Shown here: piece after piece, positions 49,988 through 63,669 of the stretch
How positions within the stretch are numbered: position 1 is the first letter of the stretch
How the letters are laid out: the number at the start of each line of letters is the position of its first letter
Source of the DNA: Blastocystis sp. Blastoise
Lineage: Eukaryota; Sar; Bigyra; Opalinata; Blastocystidae
Assembly: GCA_039096225.1 (NCBI GenBank)
Contig: JBBPEB010000022.1
Location: 1-64,000, forward strand
Direction: 5' to 3'
DNA length: 64,000 nt
Program-made: the position numbers and the translations under genes
Notes under the pieces: generated by a model
What the model saw: the letters and a program-made list of their open reading frames with translations, nothing else
What the model was told of the DNA's origin: nothing
Databases searched by the model: none

Positions 49988-52816
49988 ATGGATTTAAAGA
50001 ACTTAATAAAAAAGAAAAAACTCGTTAATGAGTATGATCAAGCACAAAAAGTATTTACATATAAATATAATGTATGTTTGACAATATAGAATGTGATTGA
50101 TGGAAACTCTATTGATAATTTGAGTTCAGCAAATATTTTAAAATGGATGACAAACAGTGAAAACTTCAAAAACTCTACTTCTATGGCTATTGATGTTGAT
50201 AAGTATTTCATTTTTATCTCTGTTTCTATGTATAGCAACAAAGAATCTCAAAGTGAGGATATATCTCAATATGAGATTGTATTTAATAATACTGACATGA
50301 ATACACACAAAAAGAAGTATAAAAATAATCAATCCACTTCAAATCCTTCATTAATAAATGAAAATAATAAAATGGCTATCTGTAAAAAAGATATATCGGA
50401 TACAATAGGTCAATTTATTATTACAAATGAACAAACTTATGAATCCAATGTATATATTTTTTATTATAGGATACTATTGAGTGTTTTATACTAATACTAT
50501 TATTTAGTTCGATATAGGTAATTGTATTATCTATTGGGCAACAGATAGATTTTATGTAAAGAATAACATAGCTTTGTATTTAGCAATGGAAATCAGGTAA
50601 GCATTCATTATTGTAATAATAACAATATTCATTTTATTAAGAAATATTAGAATAAATTAAATATTAATATCTATATATAGTATGAAGATGAGTCTTCCCT
50701 TGTTAGTTATGTCTGTTTTTACTAATTTTATTGAAATCCCTCCAAAACCATCTCAAATACAATTATATTCTCAAATAATTCAATTCCGATGTGAATTATA
50801 CATTCATTTTATTCCTTATTTATGTGTTTTTACTGATGATATATATGATACTGTCACTAAATATATATCTATCTATAAACCTAAATATGTAATAACAGAA
50901 TATTCAACAAGTATTTCATACTCTTCTTGTCTTGAATTACTTCAGATCGATTTCCCGCGGTTAATTATTCAAGTATATCAAGACTTACTTGGTATTTCAA
51001 AGAAATGTATAGAGGGACAATTAAATACATGTATTTATTTAATTATATAATAATTGTGTAGCGTTTCAAATTATATATGTTTATATTAATAGTTATCTCT
51101 CTTTATGTTTAGTAACAGTATTTCCTTCTTCCTCAACTCTTTCTGCAATAACATCAACACTTTCTTCTTCTCTTCTTTCTCTCTCTAATCAATTATCAAT
51201 TTATACTCCTTCCTCTCTTCCTCTCTCTAGTCAACAGTATTTCTGGAAAAATCATGAATATATATCAATTTTAACAGACATAAACTCTATTTCCCTTGAT
51301 TCCCTGAATAGTTCTATCTATACATGTTTTCCTCTATTAAATACAATAGATCTATATAATAAAACTATAGAGTCTATTACTCGATCTATTCCTTCTATTT
51401 ATATTCCTGATGATACTATTCTAGAATGTGATTGGAGTCATATATATATGTATATACAAAGCATGAACAAGACACTTCATTTTGAGGGTAATCTATATAT
51501 ATATTGATATTGAATATATTTATATATATTGGTATTTAATTTTATTTTTCTCATTATTAGTATAGTATATGTATATTATAATTGAATATCTCTCTAGACC
51601 TTCTTTTTAGTGGTAGCGGATTATATACAGCGTCAATTGCTTTATCTTATCTGAATAATAATCAGTCAATTTCATCGCTTTATCATTATCTACATTTATC
51701 TCCTAATATTTATGTACATAAATCATCTATAGTAGAACTATATTCGTATATAAAGGATAATTCTATTTCTATATTTACAATAATGCAGTATTTTAAAGAT
51801 ATAAATGTATGATAATTATATATATTTATATTTCTTATATTCATAGAGTATATATAATACATTTGTTGAATGGATATCTAGTTATATGTTTTCGTTAATC
51901 TATGGTCAATCTTTATATAATAGTATATCTATAACTAGTTCTTTGTTAGTATTTATATATATATATATTTATATCATATATATAGAATATGGTATATATG
52001 ATATATATAATAGCATACCAAAAGAACAGATAATTATATTCAAAGAAATGACAGATAAGTTCTTAGATATACAGTATATTGAATTTATATAATTATATAT
52101 TATTATATCTACAATAGTTTATTATATAAAGTTTTTTTTGTATATTATTATTAAAGATTTATTTTTGTAATATATAACTATATATATAGTTATACTCCTT
52201 TAGATATAAAAGAAGGAACTATTCCAAATCAACTTTATAACTGTATAATTCATTTATACCAATTATATAATGTATATATATATTAAATAATCCTTATTTC
52301 AGCTTTATATTATTATTACATATATAATGTAATATATAAGTCTCTATAATATATATCTATATAATAATATATAGTCTATTCCATTTGTTTGTCGTGTTTA
52401 TATCATTCAATATCGAATTATATTTTTATTTCATATTCCTCCATATCTATTTATAAGACCTTTATTAGATCTATATACAGATAATACAAATATAAGTATA
52501 TACATATATTTTTTTAATTGTAATTTTGAAAATATCTATATAAACAATATATATTATATATTATATATTTAAAGTGATTACCTATGATATACTTACAGAT
52601 ATAATTCAAATTCTGACTATTATAGCAAATCATTATATTCAAAAAGTATTCTTTTATATATAATATTATATATGTATAGAAATATATAATTGATTCTACA
52701 GAAATAAAAAAGGTATATATTTCATAAAATACATACTTAATAGTATTATAATATAGATTATTCCAGATTTAAACAGTTTTTATCAGTATATAACAGAGTT
52801 GAAAAATAAAATATGA
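49988..52816 (+). CDS. Divergent class II photolyase-like protein, many short introns
   Basis: Inferred exons: 49988-50071, 50090-50449, 50470-50482, 50518-50596, 50681-51030, 51113-51487, 51598-51806, 51847-51948. Less certain ones follow near 52198-52270 and 52377-52499, and a last exon ends at TGA 52816. The N-terminal 150 residues are polar. Then IIYWATDRFYVKNNIALYLA and LPLLVMSVFTNF resemble the class II photolyase start (YWMxRDxRxxDNWAL), and SISSLYHYLHLSPNIYV resembles the LSPYLHFG motif. FVEWISSYM and PNQLYNCIIHLYQLYN fall where the FAD-binding helices would be, but the usual Trp/Arg/Asn residues are largely replaced. It may be a photolyase-derived protein without FAD chemistry. Exon borders after 51948 are not resolved. 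Two introns appear to be only 18 and 20 nt. Confidence 0.5.
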
Positions 52817-53027
52817 ATAAATTTTTGTTTGTTTTTTGCTTTCATTTCATTTTATATATATTCAAAAAGTTAAATGATCAAAATAAATATTAAAAACATA
52901 CATATAAACATTCAACAAAACAATAGCTAACAAAGACAACATTTACAATATAATAAAAAAAAATGAAAAAGTTAAAAAGATACAGATAGACTGATAAAAA
53001 ATAATTACTATTTATAGAATAATAAAT
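52817..53027. other. Convergent 3' intergenic region
   Basis: Short AT-rich gap between the 3' ends of the photolyase-like gene (+) and the CAF-1 gene (-). No feature is recognised. Confidence 0.7.
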
Positions 53028-53490
53028 TTATGAGTTTTTGACAGAGAAATAATTAAATATGGTGTTTTGTTTTGAAGGTGTTTGCTGATCATTTGTATTG
53101 ATTGAAGAAGATGTATTATTAACAATAGTAGAGTTATTTGATTCGTTATTAGTTTCTTTTCTTCGTTTTTTATTGGATATATTAGAATCTTTAATAGATC
53201 GTTTTTTCTTATTACTTGTATTTGAGTTTATAGAAGAAGGAGAAGAAGAAGAATAAGCTTGTTTAGTAGGTGTGACTAATAACATACTTACATCTTGATC
53301 TTCATCACTATCTTCTTGAATAATTTGTGTACCCGTAGTAGTTATATCATTATTATTCTTTATTATAAGATTTGTATGAATTCTATTTATTGTTGACAAA
53401 GTAGTTGAATCGTTACTTTGCTCTAAATCTGAATCTAAAATAGTAATTACTGGTGAGTTAGAATGAATAATCTCTTCTTCTTTAGAAGGT

Positions 53491-53533
<43 letters not shown>

Positions 53534-53801
53534 CTGAGATATTATTATTATCTGAGATATTATTATTATTAGATTGTATGGGAATAATTTCTTTGGTTTC
53601 TAAAACGACAGATGATTGTATACCTTTTTCTATAGGATGATTTTGACTATGTTCATTTACTAATTTATTAATTAATTCAATATCATTATGTTCTTCATTC
53701 ATCATTGTTTCTTCATCATTATCTGTTGAATCATGGAATGATGTTGATAATGTAGAATGAATTATACTATTTGATATAGTATTTTGAGAAGACAAAGTCT
53801 C

Positions 53802-53895
<94 letters not shown>

Positions 53896-54093
53896 ATAGG
53901 TAATCTATCTAATGAAGGCATATGAAGAGTTGAATTACTATTACTTGATTCTTTAATAATTTCTCTGCTTGCTTCATCTAATACTATAGTTTCTTGTTTC
54001 ATTTCTTGAGATAAACTTAATCTTTGTTCTTTATTTATTATATTCTTCTTTGTATCTCTAATAAACTGTCTCATTGGACTACCTTCTTCTTCA

Positions 54094-54151
<58 letters not shown>

Positions 54152-54780
54152 TAAAAGTAAATATTTCTTTATTATCTTTCTTAGGAGTATGTAATAAATC
54201 ATTTGAGTCCTGTATATCTATATCTATATCCATATCTAAATTTAATTTATCTAATTCATGTTTTTGTTTTTTATTTATATTAAATAATGAATGATTATTA
54301 TTTATATAAGGTAACGATTGAGGATGAAGAGGACAACTTGGTCCCATACATATATTATTATTATTAATATTATTATTATTATTATTATTATTAGTTATAG
54401 AAGAAATAGTAGGAATTGAATTATTTGTAGAATTTGAAAGCATATTATTCGTAGAAGATAGTGTTTTATTTGTATCTAATTGATTTCTTATACTTTGTAT
54501 AGATGAAAAACTAAAAGAAGAAATAGAATTACTATTATTATTCTCTTTAATAGGTAATAATCCACGATAACTATTACTAAATTCATTAAAGGAATGTTGA
54601 GATAATTCGATTATTTCATGTTGAGTTAAAGTCTGTGGAACAATATGCTTCTTCTTCTTAGAATTTGAATTATTATTATTATTACTAGTTGAACTAGTAG
54701 TAGAAGAAGATGAAATTGTACTTGAATTTGATATCTTTTGAGGGGAAACAGGTGACGAAGAAGAGAATGTAAATGAAGAT

Positions 54781-54822
<42 letters not shown>

Positions 54823-54913
54823 GTATTATTAGTATTAGTATTATTAGTATTATTATCAACAATAAAATTAAATCCTGATGAATAACAAGAAGAAGATACA
54901 GGCATTGAGAAAC

Positions 54914-54980
<67 letters not shown>

Positions 54981-56766
54981 TGGAGTAGATAAAGTTAATG
55001 GATGAGGTAAGAGTGTAGATTTATTATTAATATTATTATGAGGAGTATTGATTTTAGGAGAAGGAAGAGCAGGAGACATAGCTATAGGTATATAGGGTAT
55101 TTTATAATCATATATAAAAGAATCATCAATTTGATAATTATCTAAAATTTCTTTTTTAATTTTCCATACTTTTGCTTTAGAAAGTTGTGTTTTTTCTTTT
55201 CTATCAACTATTTCTCGGAATTTTCGTTCAATCTATATTATTAACGAGGTTCATAGATAGAATAAATATAATAATAAAAGAATAATAGTAAAAATATTAA
55301 AAATAAAAGACAAACTAAAATTAATAACAAATAAATTACATAAATAATAAAAACTAAAACCTTAGAAAAAAAAAGAAACATAAATAAAACTAAGCTATTA
55401 ATAATAAAAATATATGTATATATATACTTGTATTTTCTTTAAAACAGGATATTTATCAAATACTGTTTCTACAACATTAGGAATAGAAATAGAATGATTA
55501 TGACTAATATAAATAATATATTTTATCATTTCATCATTAATTTCTATTCTTTGTTTAGATGGAGAAGTAATGTCACTTCTATTTATATGGTTATCATTAA
55601 TAGTATTAATAGAATCAAGACCATGTTTCTGAATAACATCTTTCTTTTGTTTAATATCATTATAATTTAACATATGTAAACAACAAAAATATAAATCAGA
55701 TTCTTTTTTAATTGTTTTAATAGTATTTACAGTAATAGGAAGTATAGATTTATTATTATTATTATTTATATTTTCATTATTATTATTATTATTATTATTT
55801 TCTATAGTCATACAATTAGATAGATCAATAGACATAGAAGAAGAAGAAGACAGAGTATTTATAGTATCTTCTTGATATATATTTGTTAAAGGACCAATAC
55901 AAATAGGTTTTTTAGTACGTAATGTAGCATCTTCACCATTTCTTCTTCCTGATAATTGATTTAATATATATGTACTTTTCTCTTCTGCAGACATTTGAAG
56001 ACCTTCTGGTATTTCAACATCATCTTCTACCATAAATCCATCATTATAATCAAATTTATTAGGTTCTTGTTCATTTTCTTGATCATTCTCATCATCATCA
56101 TCTTCTTCATTAATATCATCATTAATAATATCACTATCTACATGACTATCTTCATCTTCATCTTCTGACCATTCTATACCACTATCAAAACTATAATCTA
56201 ATTCATTCTCTTGCTTAAAAGGAGTTCTAGGAGTTATTATTAATGAATGTTTATGCCTTCTACCAAAGAAGGCAGGACGATTATCCTCATAAAATTGTGT
56301 TAATTGATATCTATAATATTGGCGAAGATGATAATATATTTCATTTGAAGTATACTGTTTTATAGATTTATGTAAAGATATATATGGCTTTATAGAAGAA
56401 ACAGAAGGAGAAGGAGAACAAGGAGATATTGAAGACGTATTTAAAATTTCGATATCATTTGAATTCTCATTTTGATAGCTAGTATTATTATTATCACTAT
56501 TATTATTATTATCATTAGATGATGGAAATAGAAGGGATTTATGAGTATTTGAATTCGATTTTAATCCATTATATATAGTATTATATTCTTGTTTAAATTG
56601 TTTATATAATAATTGATTCTCTTTTTGGATATTTAATTTCATTTTACGAAATAATTGTATATCATCCATTATTAAATTAGGTATAGAATCATTATTATTT
56701 AAAGAATGCTTATATTCTACTTTCTTTCTCTCCTCTTCTTCTAAATAATAATAATAATAAAGAGTA

Positions 56767-56801
<35 letters not shown>

Positions 56802-56982
56802 ATATATATATACGTTGTAACTGTGTGAGTAATTCAGGATTATTTTCTTGTTTCGTAATAATATCTTTTTTCTCTTCTTGTTTAATTTTAGGAGCAGCAC
56901 TAAAGAAATTAAATATACTATTTATTTGCTTTGTTTCTTTCTCTTTCTCCTTTTCTTTCTTATCTTCTATCTTCTCTTTTCT

Positions 56983-57073
<91 letters not shown>

Positions 57074-58214
57074 TCAACATAATATATTTAAACATTCATT
57101 ATTAAATGAAAATAATATATATATAAACTAAATAATATATATACTTTTCTTCTTCTATTTTCATTTTCTTTGCTAATTCTTCTTCTTTTTTCTTTTGAGC
57201 TAATAATTCTTTCTGTTTCTTTTCCTCTTGCTTCTTTAATAATTTCTCTTCTTCCTTCTTCTGTTTTTCTTCTTTCTTCTGCTTTTCTTCTTTTATCTAT
57301 AAATAGTGTAGAAAAAATAAAATGCTTATAAATTAGATTAATAATTTTATAATATATTGATACCAAAAAATATATGAATAGGATATCATAAAAAAAAATA
57401 ATAATAATAATAAAAAAATAAACAATATAAAACCATTACAACTATCGTAAATCATATAAAAATACTTTATTATCAATTTCAATATATTTCTGATGAGCTA
57501 ATACTTTTGCTTGTGCATTTTTTGTGTTTATATTTTCTAATTTACTTATTTTTTCAGCAGATTGTTGCTCTTTTATTGCTTTTATTAATTGACTTAATGA
57601 AGAAATAGTTTTCTGACGACATTTCCTTTCTTTGCGAACTGCAAATATATATCGTTTTGAATCTGAAGGAAGAAAATTTGTATTAATACATTGCCAAAAC
57701 CATGCATAAATAGGATTTGTATCATCATAAGGTTCAACAGAATCCGTTGGAGTAGCTCCATTATACTCTCTTGTCGCTAAGAGCTTTATATAACTTTTCA
57801 TTATATCTTTATTCAACTTTGAATAAAGAGAAGACACTTCATCTGTTATATCTATAGGTATATCTTCATCGATATCTTCATCATTCATCATTTCTTCAGT
57901 CTCTGGACGAAGAAAACTTAATATATAGTCAGCTAACACATTCAATGAGAGTGATGATCCTTCACAAAGTCTTGCAATCAATGTAGAAACACTACTGTCA
58001 AGTTCATCAGGCGTACTGGGAGCCGTAGCAACTTTGATATTTCGAAATGTTTGTAATAATTCTTGAGTATTCTCATGTTCTGTTAAATTAAAGGTAATAT
58101 TATCCTCCGATGCTTCTTTAATTAAAGTATCATACTGACTCTTTAATAATTCCAATTGGTCAGTCGATGACTATATTCAAATTATCGTTGATGAACATAA
58201 AAACAATATACCAT
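53028..58214 (-). CDS. CHAF1A: Chromatin assembly factor 1 large subunit (p150/CAC1-like), 6 exons, about 1514 aa
   Basis: Deposits H3-H4 behind replication forks through PCNA. Inferred exons in transcript order: 58214-58212 (only the ATG), 58170-57466, 57296-57145, 56980-56814, 56740-55428, 55232-53028; all phases agree. Residues 237-302 are the charged Lys/Glu/Arg (KER) helix. QINSIFNFF (305-313) is a PCNA-binding-like motif. DNRPAFFGRRH (about 497) leads into the CAF-1 A signature with DYSFDSGIEWSEDEDED and a long acidic ED region. IERKFREIVDRKEKTQLSKAKVWKIKKEIL (from 781, longer stretch) matches the C-terminal winged-helix region. Then follow several hundred poly-Asn residues and a canonical PIP box QNTIFNYF (1502-1509) at the extreme C terminus. 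The protein is longer than usual because of Asn tracts. It is divergent to the OCRL-type gene. Confidence 0.85.
56985..57069. repeat. (TA)n microsatellite in a CAF-1 intron
   Basis: About 42 perfect TA units fill half of the intron between exons 3 and 4; the acceptor is ATATCTAG. Open Tyr-Ile frames here are artefacts. Confidence 0.95.
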
Positions 58215-58751
58215 ATCTATTTTTGACTTCTATATAACTTGATATTCTTTGTAATTGATAAATAACTAATAAAAGACGTATATCAGACAGTATCAAACGA
58301 GATATACAAAAATATTGACCTAGAACAGTCAACCGATACTAAAATGGAGGGAAAATTTCCCACAGGAGGTATTCATTTTTGTTTATAGAAAAAGAAAATG
58401 CTGTTCCTCATAGAAAAAAAATAATTGTGGGAATTTCTACAAAATTGGTCAGAATATTCGGATTTCCTGAGTACTAGGAATACAATGGGAAGAAATTGAG
58501 TTTGCAATTTTCATTTTTGTGTTAAAATAGAAAAATAGATCTTTGGATTTTCAAAGGAATTCAAACAAATTCTGCATAAAAGTCAGAATAATTACGATTG
58601 TGCTCTACATATGGGAAGGGGATAATTGAAGTGTCCTTTATTTTATCGGGTGTTCGTAGCAAAGTTTACCCCCTGGATGGAAAAATCCAAAATAATCTTT
58701 ATTATTTCTGTTTTTTTAACTATAATCTTTGTTAATAAAAGACAAAACAAG
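58215..58751. promoter_or_regulatory. Divergent promoter region of the CAF-1 and OCRL-type genes
   Basis: A gap of about 540 bp separates the two presumed start codons, which point away from each other. It is less AT-rich than its surroundings and contains the near-palindrome GGGAAAATTTCCC (about 58349). No defined promoter motif is recognised. An in-frame upstream ATG at 58677 would add a hydrophobic segment (IIFIISVFLTIIFV) to the OCRL-type protein; I favour 58752. Confidence 0.5.
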
Positions 58752-59647
58752 ATGATTCGTATGTTTTCTAAGAAGGGCGTTGATGCAGGAGAGAAGAAAA
58801 ATGAAGAAATAGAAGAAGTCGACAACCATGATCTTATTCCTCCTCCTCAAAAAAACTTTGAATTACCTCAAGAATTTATTGATGCTGAAGAAGAAGATTT
58901 CAATGGAAGAAAAACAAATCCTTCTGTATTTTGATGATTTCTCTACACATATGTTTTCTACATTATTCTTTATTTAGATTAAAAAATATATTATGGATCA
59001 TTATATTGAAAGTGAAATGAGAAAAAAGTATTTTCAATAAATTTTATTTATTTTTCATTATTCATAATATATATCTACGTATTATGTCTTTTTAGGGAAG
59101 ATTCTTTTTCTACTTATAAAGATGTCTCAGTATGGTGTGGTACTTGGAATGTAAATGGTAATAAAGTAGATGAAGATATTACTGAATGGCTTACTGGTGA
59201 AAAAGAAGGAGTTCCTGATGATGATATTTATGTTCTTGGTCTTGAAGAAATGGTTGATTTAACAGCTACATCTATTGTTATGGAAAATCAAAGTCAAAAA
59301 CGTGCTGAAGTTTGGAAAGAAACTTTATATAAAACACTTAATAAAGATTATGAAAACCCTGAAGTATGTATTATATATATATGTATTATTTTATTCATAT
59401 TTTATTTATTTTATTATATTTTATGTATTTTTATTATATATATATATATAGGAAGATGGATATAAATTTGTTGATCAAAAGATATTAGTAGGTGTTTATA
59501 TATGTATTTATGCTAAAGCTGAAATCTATGATCTTATTTCTAATGTTATGGGTATATATATATATATATTATTTTATTTATATTATTATATTTATATATA
59601 TTATTATGTTTATATTATTATATTTATATTATTATTATTTTTTTTGC

Positions 59648-59702
<55 letters not shown>

Positions 59703-60676
59703 ATGATACTGCAGCTGTTGGTTTTATGGGTATTATGGGTAATAAAGGAGGTGCTGGTATTCGATTCAATCTAGATTGTAGTAACATATGCTTTGTTTGC
59801 TCTCATTTAGCTGCTCATAGAGAAAAAGTTTATAATAGAAATGCTGATTTCCATAGGTATATATATATATATTATTCTATTTATTATTAATATGAATATA
59901 TTATAAAGAATATATTTTATTTTATCTATTATTTTAAAAATTTCTCTATATATAATAATTATTTTATAGTATTATTGATCGTTTAAGATTCAGTAATGAA
60001 GCTAAGCCTTCTTTAACAGAATCTAAATCTTATAATAATATTGTAAAGACTGAAGAAGAAGAAAAAGAAGAAGAGGAAAAGAAAGAAAAGGAAGAAGAAG
60101 AAAAGAAAGAAGAAGATGATGAAGAAGAAGATAATAGTAATGCTTATAAAGTCTTAGATCATGATGTTGTTATTTGGGTATTTATATATATTATTATATA
60201 TATTATTATATTTATTATTATATTTATTATTATATTTATTATTATATTTATTATTATATTTATTATTATATTTATTATTATATTTATTATATTTATTATA
60301 TATAATTATATTTATTATTATATATTATTATATATAGATTGGTGATTTGAACTACCGTATTACTACTGATGTTCCTACAATGACTGTGTTTGAACAAGCA
60401 GAAGCTGGACAATTAGATTATCTCTTAAAGAAAGATCAAGTATATATTATTATTTATTATTATTTACTATTTTGATAAATATCATTATATTTATTTATAA
60501 TAATAATATTATTATTCCCTATACTATTTCTATATAGTTAATTGAATCTCATAAGGCTGGATTAGTCTTTGAAGACTTTACGGAGCCCGCCATTACCTTC
60601 CCGCCTACTTATAAATATGTTAAGAAGACTAATACTTATGATAAGAGAAATGAAAAGAAACTTAGAGCTCCTGCTT

Positions 60677-60721
<45 letters not shown>

Positions 60722-61805
60722 AATATTATTATCTTCTATTTATATTATATTTATCTTCTATTTATATTATATTTATCTTCTATTTATATTACTATTATTA
60801 TCATAATACTTATTATATGTTATAGGTGTGATAGAGTATTATATCATTTGAATGATACAGTTAATGAGGACACGATAGAGGTTCAGAAATACGACCATGT
60901 TATGGACATGATGGCCTCGGATCATAAACCTGTATACTGCTTATTTAAGATGAAAGTGAAACATCATAATAAGAAACAAATGAAAACTATTCGTAATACT
61001 ATCGAAAAGGAATTAAATGATGTTAATAGCAATGATATTCCCGATGTATATTTTATTTTTTATATTTATTTATATTTTATTTTTATTTTATTTTTATTTT
61101 ATTTTTATTAGATTATATTATTTATTTATTTATTTATATCTTTTTTTTTATTTATATTATTTATATTTATATATATTATTATTATTATATTTATTTATAT
61201 TATTATTATTATATTTATTATATTTATAATAGATAACTGTTAGTACTGAATCTATTTCTTTCGATAATATCAGTTATAAAGTACCTCAGGAACAGACTAT
61301 TCAAATTACTAATAATGGTTCTAATATTGCTTATTTCAATTTCTTAGCTAAGGCTGAAGATCGTTATATATGTAAACATATGTATAATATTACTCCTTCT
61401 TATGGTATGATATTACCTGGTGAACATACAGATATTAAAGTTGAATGTAATATTGATATCAGATCTGCTCAAGAATTAAATAAAGGTGATTTATTATTAG
61501 AAGATATAGTTACTTTAAGAGTTCATGGAGATAATGATTATCATATACAAATAGATGGTTCTTATAATATATCTTCATTCGGTCAAACACTTGATAACTT
61601 AGTTAAGATGAAATTACCTATTCGTAAATGTACTAATTTGGTTCTTACTCCTGTTTCTCCTTCTTATATGAATATACCTAAGGAAATGTGGAGAATGGTT
61701 GATTATTTATATAAGAATGGATTATATACAAAAGGATTATGGATTGAAAAGGGTAGTTATATATTTTATTATATATATTATTCTATTTATTATTATTATT
61801 GTATT

Positions 61806-61884
<79 letters not shown>

Positions 61885-61950
61885 AGAAGAAGATAAGATT
61901 CGTACTATTCGTGAGGCTTTAGATACAGGTGATGCCTTCCAAGGTGTTGA

Positions 61951-61982
<32 letters not shown>

Positions 61983-62622
61983 TACTAATAATAATAATGA
62001 TTATATATATATAGTGCATTAAGTATGGCGGATGCTTTCCAAGATTTCTTATCTTCTTTATATATACCTATATTACCTGATATATATACTCAGAAATTAG
62101 AAGGAGTTAAGAAAGTAAATATGAAGGCTGCTAGAGCTTTTGTAGATACTTTACCTACTATTCATCGTAATTCATTTATTTATATTATTATGTTCTTAAG
62201 AGAATTATTAAAATATGACCAACAAAATGATCTTACTCCTGCTTTCTTATCTATGGTATTTGCTCGTTGTCTTATATCTCCTCCTGTTAATAAACATAGT
62301 ATAAGCAAGAAATATAGAACTATTCAAGTATATATATATTAATAATAATTATTAATCAAATATGAATATATCATCAATTCTTATAATTATATCTATAATA
62401 TTAATTATTATTATATACATCAATACATATATACTATTATTATAGGAAGCTGTAACTAGCTTATTAGCTGTATTCCTTAAGAGCAGTGTTGCTGAATTAT
62501 GTGGAGAAGAAGAAGAAGAAGAAGGAGAAGAGGAAGGAGAAGGAGAAGAAGATGATGATGATGATGATCGTACTCCTATGTCACCTGCTGAAGGAGAAGG
62601 AGAAGGAGAAGAAGAAGAATAA
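58752..62622 (+). CDS. OCRL/INPP5B-type inositol polyphosphate 5-phosphatase with ASH and RhoGAP-like domains, 13 exons, about 830 aa
   Basis: Removes the 5-phosphate of PI(4,5)P2 and related lipids at endosomal or contractile membranes. Inferred exons: 58752-58925, 58978-59027, 59096-59363, 59452-59551, 59703-59856, 59970-60177, 60338-60439, 60538-60677, 60826-61045, 61233-61752, 61884-61950, 62015-62327, 62446-62622. Catalytic motifs: GTWNVNG (90-96), GLEEM (metal-binding E125), GIMGNKGGAG (207-216), SHLAAH (231-236), GDLNYRI (320-326), WCDRVLY (399-405), SDHKPV (430-435). An acidic Glu/Lys insert sits before GDLNYR. Residues 473-610 form the ASH domain and about 620-770 a RhoGAP fold in which the usual arginine finger position reads LWIEKG, so GAP activity is unlikely, as is known for OCRL. 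The tail is Glu/Asp/Gly-rich. The acceptor of exon 5 is non-canonical or lost in an AT run; AG at 59714 is an alternative. Confidence 0.9.
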
Positions 62623-63669
62623 ACAAATTATTTATAATTGTACTATTATTTATTTTTGTATTCTTATTCATTATATATATATTTGCTTATATATATTATA
62701 TTTATTTTATTCTTTCTTCTTTTTATAAAAGAAACATACTTTTGAATTTATTTTATTTTTCAACTGTTGTTTTTTTTTAATTTAAATTTTTAATTGACAT
62801 CTTCATCACTTGAATAATTATTTATATTCTTATCATTTCCAATACTCAATACTCTTTTTCCTATTTACTTTAAAACCATTTTAACTTTATGATTTCATTT
62901 ATTTATATCTTTATAAACAAAATATACATTCTCCTTGTTTTAATAGTTTTATTATTTCATATTTACAATTCATTATACTATACATATTATGGATGTATCC
63001 TATTTGTATTACTACTATATTATGTATATCTTTTATTCTAAAGATTTTTTATTTTTTAATATAAATAATTTTTCTTTTATTTTTAGATAGTTTAAATTGT
63101 GTTTTGCTTGTATAGTTTATGTTTTCAATATAATTATAAGCTATTCATTAGTAATTATGTTCATGATCGACATAAAAAATCATGATTTCTCAAAACATTA
63201 TAATATATGTGCTTTGTATATAGCACGAAAACAATAAAAAATCAACATTATTGATATGAGGCATATTTTAATTGAAAATGTTTTTAGAAAAGTTGACTGT
63301 TTCAACATATAATGTCAGGAGAACAATACAAATAACATGAATAAAATAAGGAAACTTTCAAATATGATTCTTGAAATAAAACCAACTCCATTGCTACGTT
63401 ATTTAATAAATATATTCTTGTATATCTCTAAAAATAAACCAAATGTCTTTTATTTAGCTGTCATTATCGTTGAATAACATGCTATGATTAAAAGAATAAA
63501 ACACAATGAAATTTGAAAGAAAACAGTTGTGTTTTTAAAATTTATTGTTTATTCGTATTTCTTTCTTCAATTTTTCATTTTCATATCAATCTACTTTTTT
63601 CGTAAAGAACAGACGTACCGTGGTTTTTCATACAAATTATTGTCTCTTCATTATTTAAGATAATTGCTC
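62623..63669. other. Intergenic region of 1 kb, nothing recognised
   Basis: AT-rich sequence between two plus-strand genes. No open frame, RNA gene or repeat of note; the last 150 bp are probably the promoter of the protease gene. Confidence 0.6.

Noticed and set aside
60569-61111. Separate 180-aa protein overlapping the phosphatase
   Set aside because: Frame-shifted reading through an intron; the true frame carries WCDRVLY and SDHKPV.
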